DNA from: Mesorhizobium sp. AR07
GTDB lineage: Bacteria > Pseudomonadota > Alphaproteobacteria > Rhizobiales > Rhizobiaceae
NCBI RefSeq assembly: GCF_024746815.1
Contig: NZ_CP080525.1
Span: 5,388,501-5,452,500, forward strand
Direction of reading: 5' to 3'
DNA: 64,000 nt
Numbering within the stretch: position 1 is the first letter of the stretch; every line of letters starts with the position of its first letter. Of this stretch, positions 34,029 through 41,420 are shown in pieces. A program made the translations under genes and the position numbers. The notes under the pieces were generated by a model that saw nothing but the letters and a program-made list of their open reading frames with translations, was not told the origin of the DNA and did no database searches.

Positions 34029-36955
34029 TCGGCCGCCTCTCTTTTCAGCCGGAATTCAGCGCCGAAACGGAGCTTGTCGGGCGCGGGCTCGAAATGCGGT
34101 GGCTGCCGGAAACGTTCGAACTGCGGCTCGGTGAAGCCGGCTTCCTCGGCCGCGCATTTGACGATGCGCACGCGCAGGTCGAACCATGCCGCCTGACCGG
34201 TGACCGGATCGGAATTCGAATAGCGTTTGCCGTTGGCGTCGGCCGAGGTCCGGTCGCCGATAATGTGGTTGAGCAGGAAGCCGCGATTGGATTCGGCGGC
34301 ATCGTCCTTCAGCCCCCAGCTGCCCCGCCGCTTGCCGATCGCATTCCAGGTCCAGACCGTGCTTTCGTTCACGCCGTCGACCAGCTTGATCTGCCCCTTG
34401 ACCTTGCCGTTGATGCTCTCGATCCACACCCAGTCGTCATCGACCAGGCCGAGATCCGCAGCGGTTTGCTGATGCACGAACAGCCGGTTCTGGCTGGTGA
34501 TCTGCCTCAGCCACGCATTCTGCGATCCCCAGGAATGGTACATGTGCATCGGCCGCTGCGTCAGTGCATGCAGCGGATATTTTTGCAAATCGACGGCCGC
34601 TTCCTCGAACGGCATGTACCAGAACGGCAGCGGGTCCATATAAGTCTCGATGCGCTGGCGGTCGCCCTCGGGCGGCAACACACGGCCATGGCCGCGTGCG
34701 GCGAGGCGGAAGCGCTGCAAAGGCTCGGAATAGAGCTGGAAGACGATCGGCTCCGCCTTGGGGATGAAGCCCATCTGCACCGCGAAGTCGAGATAGGAGC
34801 GGTTGGCCATCTTGTAGTAGCGCTGGTCTTCGGAAAAATCATGGTGCCAGAAGCCGCCATTGTCGATGTAGCGCTGCAACTGGTTTGGATTGGCCGTGCC
34901 CTTGCCGATCGAGGTGCCATCCTTGCCGCGCCAGCCGGCGAGCGGACCGACACCGGGCGTGCGCTCATGATTGACGATGTAATCGGCATAGTCGGCATAC
35001 TTGGCCGCGCCATCGTCATTGACGAAGCCGGGCAGGCCGAGCCGCGCGCCGAGTTCGATCAGCACCGACTGGAACGGCCTGACATCGCGGTCCGGCTCGA
35101 CGACGGGATGGCGTATGGCGTCGCCCGGTCCGTCGGCATGGCTGATCGGCCGGTCGAGCAGGCTGATGCAATCATGGCGCTCGAGATAGGTGGTGTCCGG
35201 CAGCACGAGATCGGCGAACGGCACGGTCTCGGAATAATAGGCGTCGGAATAGATGATGAAGGGGATCTTGTAGTTGCCCGCTTCGTCATGGTCGGTCAGC
35301 ATGGCGATGGTCTCGACGGTGTTCATCGAGGAATTCCAGGCCATGTTCGACATGTACATCAGCAGCGTGTCGATCGGGTACGGATCGCCCGCCCAGGCAT
35401 TCCGAATGACGGTGTGCATCAGACCGTGCGCGGCCAGCGGCGCGTCCCAGGAATAGGCCTTGTCGATGCGAACAGGCGTGCCGGCCTCATCGACCAGCAG
35501 GTCGTCCGGCCCGCAGACGAAACCGAGCGGCATGCCGTCGAGCGGCGTCATCGGCTTGACGGTCTTGCCTGAAGGCCTCGGACCCGGCGGCGCCGATCTG
35601 GGGTAGGGCGGCTTGAAGCGGAAGCCGCCTGGAACATCCACTGTGCCGAGCAGCACCTGAAGCAGATGGATGGCGCGGCATGTGTGAAAGCCGTTCGAAT
35701 GGGCGGAGATGCCGCGCATCGCATGCATCGCGACGGGCCGCCCCCTGATCGTCTCGTGCCGTCGCCCGGCCCAGTCGGTCCACGCCACCGGCAGTTCGAT
35801 CGTCTGTTCGAAGGCGACATGCGCGAGTTCGGCGGCGATCCTGCGGATCGTGCCGGCGGCAACGCCGCAGCGTTCCGCGACCGCATCCGGCGCATGGCTC
35901 TCATCGAGATAGCGGTCGGCGATGAGCTGGAACACCGGGACGCAGCGGCGGCCGTCGACGGTGAAGCTGCCTGTCAGCGCTGGCTTCGCGTCGGCATCGG
36001 TGGCGCTGACAGGTGTCTTCGCTACTCGGCCCCAGGCCAGCAAATTGCCGTCGCCGTCGCGGACGAACAGCCCGTCATCGGCCGCGCCTGGTTCCTGGAC
36101 GACGAGGACGTGGGCATTGGTGTAGCGCAAGAGATAGTCGAGATCGACGCGGCCGGCCTTCAGCAGTTCGTGGATGAGGGCGAACACGAACAGGCCGTCG
36201 GTGCCGGGCCGGATGCCGATCCAGTCGTCGGCAATGGCATTGTAGCCGGTCCGGCACGGATTGATCGAAACCACCTTGGCACCGCGCGCCTTGAGCTTGC
36301 CGAGGCCGATCTTGATCGGGTTGGAATCGTGATCCTCGGCGACGCCGAACAGCATGAAGTATTTCGTGTTGTCCCAGTCGGGTTCGCCGAACTCCCAGAA
36401 CGAACCGCCGATCGTGTAGAGGCCGCCGGCCGCCATGTTCACCGAACAGAAGCCGCCATGGGCGGCAAAATTCGGTGTGCCGAACTGGCTTGCCCACCAG
36501 CCGGTGAGCGATTGCGACTGGTCGCGGCCGGTGAAGAAAGCGAGTTTTTTCGGATCGGTCCGGCGGATGGCCGAGAGCCGTTCCGTCGCGATCGAGAAGG
36601 CTTCCTCCCACTCGATCTCGCGGAATTCGCCCGAGCCGCGCGGGCCGGTGCGCTTGAGCGGCTTCTTCAGCCTTGCCGGGCTGTAATGCTGCATGATGCC
36701 GGAGCTGCCCTTGCCGCAGATCACGCCGCGATTGACCGGATGGTCCTTGTTGCCGTTGATGTAGCGGACCCTGCCGTCCTTGATGTGCACGTCGATGCCA
36801 CAGCGGCAGGCGCACATGTAGCATGTGGTCTTGGCGATGCTGTCGGAAATGCTTGGCGATGTGTCGACGCCGTCGCCTTCATCGGGCGCGCTGGTATCGG
36901 CAAGCGGGCGTTGCGATGGGGCCGAATTCGCGCCGCGCGGCGCTCCGTGCATCAT
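34025..36955 (-). CDS. Molybdopterin oxidoreductase catalytic subunit (SoeA-like, candidate sulfite dehydrogenase)
   Basis: This 976-residue bis-MGD enzyme of the DMSO-reductase superfamily binds one N-terminal [4Fe-4S] cluster through Cys45, Cys48, Cys52 and Cys80. The residue at the Mo-ligand position is cysteine (Cys170 in GGFCSVNMA), as in PsrA/PhsA/NapA, not serine as in true DMSO reductases. No twin-arginine signal is visible, so it should be cytoplasmic. A cytoplasmic ABC-type enzyme beside a TauE-type exporter fits SoeA. I chose ATG 36955 because it overlaps the stop of a small upstream ORF (ATGA). A polysulfide or thiosulfate reductase remains possible. Confidence 0.88.
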   Translation of the reverse strand: MMHGAPRGANSAPSQRPLADTSAPDEGDGVDTSPSISDSIAKTTCYMCACRCGIDVHIKDGRVRYINGNKDHPVNRGVICGKGSSGIMQHYSPARLKKPLKRTGPRGSGEFREIEWEEAFSIATERLSAIRRTDPKKLAFFTGRDQSQSLTGWWASQFGTPNFAAHGGFCSVNMAAGGLYTIGGSFWEFGEPDWDNTKYFMLFGVAEDHDSNPIKIGLGKLKARGAKVVSINPCRTGYNAIADDWIGIRPGTDGLFVFALIHELLKAGRVDLDYLLRYTNAHVLVVQEPGAADDGLFVRDGDGNLLAWGRVAKTPVSATDADAKPALTGSFTVDGRRCVPVFQLIADRYLDESHAPDAVAERCGVAAGTIRRIAAELAHVAFEQTIELPVAWTDWAGRRHETIRGRPVAMHAMRGISAHSNGFHTCRAIHLLQVLLGTVDVPGGFRFKPPYPRSAPPGPRPSGKTVKPMTPLDGMPLGFVCGPDDLLVDEAGTPVRIDKAYSWDAPLAAHGLMHTVIRNAWAGDPYPIDTLLMYMSNMAWNSSMNTVETIAMLTDHDEAGNYKIPFIIYSDAYYSETVPFADLVLPDTTYLERHDCISLLDRPISHADGPGDAIRHPVVEPDRDVRPFQSVLIELGARLGLPGFVNDDGAAKYADYADYIVNHERTPGVGPLAGWRGKDGTSIGKGTANPNQLQRYIDNGGFWHHDFSEDQRYYKMANRSYLDFAVQMGFIPKAEPIVFQLYSEPLQRFRLAARGHGRVLPPEGDRQRIETYMDPLPFWYMPFEEAAVDLQKYPLHALTQRPMHMYHSWGSQNAWLRQITSQNRLFVHQQTAADLGLVDDDWVWIESINGKVKGQIKLVDGVNESTVWTWNAIGKRRGSWGLKDDAAESNRGFLLNHIIGDRTSADANGKRYSNSDPVTGQAAWFDLRVRIVKCAAEEAGFTEPQFERFRQPPHFEPAPDKLRFGAEFRLKREAAE

Positions 36956-37125
36956 GATCCGGTGGTGCCCGCGCGGCCGGCCGATTTGGCTCGCGTCTTC
37001 GGCCCGGGGCCGCGCATGTAATGTTCTTCCGGGTGGTACCTGTCGCCGGCCAGCCGCCGCCGGATGCCGCGGGTCCAATGGGCAAGCAGGGATCTGAACC
37101 GCCCGATCATTTTAGTCTCTGCCAT
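36952..37125 (-). CDS. Small basic protein coupled to the molybdoenzyme operon
   Basis: This 57-residue ORF ends in a TGA that overlaps the ATG of the catalytic subunit, a typical coupled arrangement. The product is rich in Arg and includes GIRRRLAGDRYHPEEHYMRGPGPKT. I do not recognise a family. A second ATG five codons in (37110) has AGAG upstream and may be the true start, giving 52 residues. It could be an assembly factor for the molybdoenzyme, or only a leader that couples translation. Confidence 0.55.
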   Translation of the reverse strand: MAETKMIGRFRSLLAHWTRGIRRRLAGDRYHPEEHYMRGPGPKTRAKSAGRAGTTGS

Positions 37126-37172
37126 CCAATGGCGAATTTTTTCTAACTTCGCTCGAAAATGTAGAATAAAGC

Positions 37173-37215
37173 TATCGATCTGTCTAATCAGTTGTTCTTG
37201 TAAATTCGATCGATA
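37173..37215. promoter_or_regulatory. Inverted repeat between divergent LysR and molybdoenzyme genes
   Basis: TATCGATC (37173-37180) and GATCGATA (37208-37215) form perfect 8-bp arms separated by 27 bp. They lie in the 108-bp AT-rich gap between the small ORF and the LysR gene. This is the usual place for a LysR-type operator, though LysR sites normally have closer arms. Confidence 0.4.
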
Positions 37216-37233
37216 TTGGTTCTTAATGCAGGT

Positions 37234-38136
37234 ATGACCCTGGACCAGTTGCGGATTTTCGTCGCCGTCGCCGAGCGCGGCCATATGACCAAGGCGGCCG
37301 AGCTGCTGGGCATTTCCCAGTCGGCCGCGTCGGCCGCCATTCGCGCGCTTGAAGAGCAGCACGGCGTTCATCTGTTCAACCGCGTCGGCCGCAACATCGA
37401 GCTTGCCCAGACCGGACACCGGTTCCTGCCCGAAGCCAAGGCCGTGCTCGAGCGAGCGGCGGCGGCGCGCAACGTGCTGGAGCATGTCTCGCAGACGGTC
37501 ACCGGCAGCCTTTCGATCGCTGCCAGCCAGACCATCGCCAGCTACTGGCTGCCGCGCCGGCTGGCTTCTTTCCACGAAGCCTACCCCGCCGTCAGGCTGA
37601 GCGTCACCATCGGCAACACCAGGCAGGTCGAGGCCAATGTCCTCGATGGCGCGGCGGACCTCGGCCTGGTCGAGGGGCGCACGGAGTCAGACATATTGCG
37701 CCGCGCCAAGGTCGACGTCGACAGGCTGATGCTGGTCGTCGCCAGCTCCCATCCGGAGATCGCCGAAGTCTCGCAGGGTCGGCCCGACATCAAGGGGCTG
37801 CGCTGGATCATCCGTGAGGGTGGTTCGGGCACACGCGAGGTGCTGGAGGATCTGGCGCGCCGCGAAGGAATTTCTCTCGCCGACCTGCAGATATTCCTGG
37901 TGCTGCCCAGCAACGAGGCGATTCGCCAGGCGGTCGAGGCGGGAGCCGGCGCCGCCATCATTTCGGAGCTGGTTGTGGCGCGCGCCGTCGCCGAGGGCAG
38001 TCTCAGATCCGTGCCGCTGGAATTGCCGAAGCGCGACTTCGCCATGATCACCCATCGCGATCGCCAGGCAAGTCTGGCCCAGATGGCGCTCAAGGCGCAT
38101 CTCGGCGCCGATGAAACTGTGCCCGCCGGCCCGTGA
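37234..38136 (+). CDS. LysR-family transcriptional regulator
   Basis: This 300-residue regulator has an N-terminal winged helix-turn-helix (LDQLRIFVAVAERGHMTKAAELLGISQSAASAAIRALEEQ) and a periplasmic-binding-like effector domain from about residue 90. It is transcribed away from the molybdoenzyme operon with a 108-bp shared control region, so it probably regulates that operon. The CysB/CbbR-like effector domain gives no direct ligand clue; a sulfur compound such as sulfite would fit the neighbours. ATG 37234 gives the standard N-terminus. Confidence 0.9.
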   Translation: MTLDQLRIFVAVAERGHMTKAAELLGISQSAASAAIRALEEQHGVHLFNRVGRNIELAQTGHRFLPEAKAVLERAAAARNVLEHVSQTVTGSLSIAASQTIASYWLPRRLASFHEAYPAVRLSVTIGNTRQVEANVLDGAADLGLVEGRTESDILRRAKVDVDRLMLVVASSHPEIAEVSQGRPDIKGLRWIIREGGSGTREVLEDLARREGISLADLQIFLVLPSNEAIRQAVEAGAGAAIISELVVARAVAEGSLRSVPLELPKRDFAMITHRDRQASLAQMALKAHLGADETVPAGP

Positions 38137-38145
38137 GGGGCAGCG

Positions 38146-39402
38146 TCAGCCGAACTTCCGCTGGGCGTCGAGCGCAAGGCCAAGCCCGACCGAGCCGAAC
38201 ATGTCGCCATCGATGACGGAAGCCTGCGGCACCAGCGACAGGATCTCTCGTCTTGCCAGCGGGATCGCGGTCGATCCGCCGGTCAGGAACACCGCGGTGA
38301 CGTCGGATGGCTTGACCTGGGCGTCGCGGATGGTCTGCCCGACCGTGGCGGTGACCCGCTCGATGTCCCTGGCAATCGTGGCGTCCAGCCCACTGCGCGT
38401 GATCTCGGCGGCGAACGCCGCGTCCGGCAGCTTCACCGCGACTTCAGCGGACGATCTGTCGGTCAATTCGATCTTGGCGTTTTCGACCAGTGCTGCCAGT
38501 GCATGCCCATAGCGATGCTCGACGATATGGATGAATCGGTCGACCAGGTCGGCACGCACCGCTTCGTAGCGGATCTGGCGCAGATGCGTCATCGCCTTGG
38601 CGGTGTAGACCAGGTTGATGCGCTGCCACGTTGCGAGATCGATGAAATAGCTGGCCGGCAGGTTGCGCTTGCCGTCCTTGGTCGCGGAGAGGTAGCCGAG
38701 CTGCGGCATCACATGGGCAATGCTCAGCAGCCGGTCGAAATCCGTGCCGCCGATATGGATGCCGCGGCTGGCCAGGATGTCGTCCTTGCGGTCGAGCGAC
38801 CGCGAGCGCTGCGGTGAGACGCGCACGATCGAGAAATCCGACGTACCGCCGCCCATGTCGATGATCAGCGCCAGTTCCTCGCGCGTCACCTTCTGCTCAT
38901 AGTCGAGCGCCGCCGCGATCGGCTCGAACTGGAAAGCGATGTGCTTGAAGCCCTGGGCACGCGCGGCGTTTTCGAGTTCGCGTTGCGCCTTCGCGTCGGC
39001 TTCGGCATCGTCGTCGACGAACTGCACCGGCCGGCCGAGCACCACGGTCTCGACCGTGTCACCGGCATCCGCCTCCAGCCTCTTCTTGAGATGGCCGAGG
39101 AACAGGCCGACTATCTCCATGAAGCCGATCGATCGCGCCTTGATGCGGGTCTTTTCGTGAGCGAGCGAACTGCCGAGCACGCTCTTCAGCGAGCGCATCA
39201 GCCGGCCTTCGATGCTGTCGGTGTAATTGGCGATGGCCTGGCGGCCGAAACAAATGCGGTTGTCCTCGAAATTGAAGAACACGGCGCTGGGCAGCGTGAC
39301 CTGGCCGTCTTCAAGCGCGACGAGACGCGGCTGCCCGTCGCGGATCACGCCGACGGTAGAGTTTGAAGTGCCAAAGTCGATACCGCCGAATGCTGGTCGC
39401 AT
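38146..39402 (-). CDS. Hsp70-family ATPase without substrate-binding domain (YegD-like)
   Basis: This 418-residue protein has the actin-like ATPase core of Hsp70: phosphate 1 (GIDFGTSNSTVGV), phosphate 2 (LIIDMGGGTSDFSIV) and the adenosine motif (VFLTGGSTAIPL). The C-terminal substrate-binding domain and lid of DnaK are missing. YegD-type proteins have this form and no settled function. It is 117 bp downstream of the TIGR02186-type gene on the same strand and converges on the LysR gene with a 9-bp gap. Confidence 0.88.
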   Translation of the reverse strand: MRPAFGGIDFGTSNSTVGVIRDGQPRLVALEDGQVTLPSAVFFNFEDNRICFGRQAIANYTDSIEGRLMRSLKSVLGSSLAHEKTRIKARSIGFMEIVGLFLGHLKKRLEADAGDTVETVVLGRPVQFVDDDAEADAKAQRELENAARAQGFKHIAFQFEPIAAALDYEQKVTREELALIIDMGGGTSDFSIVRVSPQRSRSLDRKDDILASRGIHIGGTDFDRLLSIAHVMPQLGYLSATKDGKRNLPASYFIDLATWQRINLVYTAKAMTHLRQIRYEAVRADLVDRFIHIVEHRYGHALAALVENAKIELTDRSSAEVAVKLPDAAFAAEITRSGLDATIARDIERVTATVGQTIRDAQVKPSDVTAVFLTGGSTAIPLARREILSLVPQASVIDGDMFGSVGLGLALDAQRKFG

Positions 39403-39519
39403 GGCAAATTCCCTGATTTGGTCTTTTGGGGAGCGGCGGCTCGTGTCCGGCCGGCCGGGGGCGTGCTCTAACGCATGACACCGGAAAGGGAAACCTTTTT
39501 CGGAAAAACCGTCCGGCGC

Positions 39520-40305
39520 CTAATCCTTTCGGAAGATCACCCTTCCGAGCCAACCCGTCAGCATGGCCAACGATATGGCGAAGACGCCGTAGAGAAAGGA
39601 ATAGTCGTGCGCGACACGGAAGATCGATTGCTCGAAACCGGATTTGCGGATTTCGAGCTGGGCCGAGCTTTCCTTGATGAACAGGCCGCTCTTGAACAGG
39701 AAGGCGCGCGCCTTGTGGGTGCCGACCGGCACATTCGGTGCCAGCCTGACCGTGGCGCGGAACAGGTTCTGCGACAGGAATTGCACGCCGCCGACATTCT
39801 CGCTGTAGAGGCCGGTCGCCGACTTGCGTTCGCGCAGTGCCGCGGTGAATTCCTCGATGGTCGCCGGGCTGCCGCCGGCATCGGCGGGTTGCATGTAGAG
39901 GTTGGAAGCGCCGAGCGACAGCTGCTTGTAGCTGTTCGGTTCGGTGATGTCCTGCAAAGGCCGCGTCGTCGCCACCGAATAGGACATCGGCACGTTCTCG
40001 AAGGTTTCGGAGTCCAGATTGACCCAGACGCCGAGCACCCGGTCCTTGCGGCGCACCACCACCGGTCGCGGCGGGCCTTCGAGCACGACGATGACATCGT
40101 AGCGGCCCTGGCGGGCGACGAGCGGATCGGCGTTTTCCAGCGAGCCGAAGATCGTCAGGTCGGCGCCGGAAAAACCGGCGGTGATCGACACCGCATCGGT
40201 GGACAGGCCGATCTGGATCCCTTCCGTCAGCGGCGTCTGCGCCTTCGCGGTGGCGGCAAGCAACGACAGGAGAATGGCGGCTGCGAACGCTCTTGGGCCC
40301 GTCAT
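39520..40305 (-). CDS. TIGR02186-type alphaproteobacterial membrane protein
   Basis: This 261-residue protein has an N-terminal signal peptide (cleavage near TAKA|QT), a periplasmic domain rich in beta-structure, and one C-terminal membrane helix (FLYGVFAISLAMLTGWLGRVIF). I recognise it as the conserved alphaproteobacterial family found next to TauE/SafE exporters. Its function is not established. Its ATG overlaps the TauE stop by one base (TGATG), so the two proteins are made together and probably work together. Confidence 0.82.
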   Translation of the reverse strand: MTGPRAFAAAILLSLLAATAKAQTPLTEGIQIGLSTDAVSITAGFSGADLTIFGSLENADPLVARQGRYDVIVVLEGPPRPVVVRRKDRVLGVWVNLDSETFENVPMSYSVATTRPLQDITEPNSYKQLSLGASNLYMQPADAGGSPATIEEFTAALRERKSATGLYSENVGGVQFLSQNLFRATVRLAPNVPVGTHKARAFLFKSGLFIKESSAQLEIRKSGFEQSIFRVAHDYSFLYGVFAISLAMLTGWLGRVIFRKD

Positions 40306-41228
40306 CAGTTGAGGCCCGCGCCGGACAGCGAATAGAGGTTGGGCGGGGTTACGAACAGATCGATGGCGAGCCGGATCGCCACTGCCAGCACCAGCAGCGC
40401 CAGCAACGCCCTGAGCTGTTCGCCGCGCAGCCTCTGCCCGGCCTTGGCGCCATATTGCGCACCCGCAACGCCGCCCGCCATCAGCAGGAAGGCCAGCACG
40501 ACGTCGACCGTCTGGTTGGTGGTGGCGTGGACCAGCGTCGTGTAGGCGGAGGTGAAGATGATCTGAAACAGCGAGGTGCCGATGACGACGTTGGTCGGCA
40601 CTTTCAAGAGATAGATCAGCGCCGGCACCATGATGAAGCCACCGCCGACACCCATGATCGACGACAGGAAGCCGATGCCGGCGCCCAGGCCAAGCACCGG
40701 GATGACGCTGACGAACAGTTTCGAGGCCCTGAACCGCATCTTCAGCGGCAAGCGGTGGATCCAGTTGTGCTGGCCGGATTTCTTCAGCACCGGTGCCGCG
40801 CCGCTGCGCGTGGCGCGCAGCGCATTGATGCTTTCGACCAGCATCAGCCCGCCGACGGTGCCCAGCAGCACGACGTAAAGCAGCGAGATGAACAGGTCGA
40901 GCTGGCCGAGCCTGCGCAGGAAGGCGAAGACATAGATGCCGCCGGTGGAACCGACTATGCCGCCGGCCAGCAACACGGCGCCGAGCTTGAAGTCGAGCGT
41001 GCCTCGCTTCATGTGCGAAAGGACGCCGGAGACGGAAGAGGCGATGACCTGGTTGGCGCCGGTGGCGACCGCGATCGCCGGGGGGATGTTGTAGAAGATC
41101 AGCAGCGGTGTGATGAGGAAGCCGCCGCCGACGCCGAACATGCCCGACAGGAAGCCCACTGCCGCACCCATGGCCAGCAGGACGAAGACGTTGACGGAAA
41201 TTTCCGCGATCGGGAGATAGATGCCCAC
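40305..41228 (-). CDS. TauE/SafE-family anion exporter
   Basis: This 307-residue protein has about eight membrane segments and the repeated TauE/SafE motifs FLSGMFGVGGGFLITP and FLSSIMGVGGGFIMVPALIY. Family members export sulfite, sulfoacetate or related organosulfur anions. The start is a GTG at 41228. It is the first gene of a TauE, TIGR02186-type, Hsp70-like string. Being within 3 kb of a SoeABC-like enzyme is consistent with sulfite handling, although LysR and Hsp70 genes lie between. Confidence 0.87.
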   Translation of the reverse strand: MGIYLPIAEISVNVFVLLAMGAAVGFLSGMFGVGGGFLITPLLIFYNIPPAIAVATGANQVIASSVSGVLSHMKRGTLDFKLGAVLLAGGIVGSTGGIYVFAFLRRLGQLDLFISLLYVVLLGTVGGLMLVESINALRATRSGAAPVLKKSGQHNWIHRLPLKMRFRASKLFVSVIPVLGLGAGIGFLSSIMGVGGGFIMVPALIYLLKVPTNVVIGTSLFQIIFTSAYTTLVHATTNQTVDVVLAFLLMAGGVAGAQYGAKAGQRLRGEQLRALLALLVLAVAIRLAIDLFVTPPNLYSLSGAGLN

Positions 41229-41420
41229 CCGTCAGTCTCGATCAGTTCTGCCTGTCGGCGAATGCAACCGTTGCGGGCATCTTGGCCCGACAAGCCAATT
41301 CGTTCTTGCGCCGGAGGTGCCGCGAAGTCAAACCGCGTAGCATTGCCGAAACAAAAAACATCTCAATCAGTTAACAGGCAAATGTGTGGCAAGGGCGTCG
41401 TGGAAGCGACGCATCTGCCG

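Noticed and set aside
34025..36955. Annotation of the molybdoenzyme as periplasmic DMSO reductase
   Set aside because: No twin-arginine signal is present and the Mo-ligand position is cysteine rather than serine.
39474..39512. A further copy of the CATGATCC palindrome
   Set aside because: The sequence begins similarly (GCATGACACCGGAAAGG) but has no matching right arm, so it is at most a decayed remnant.
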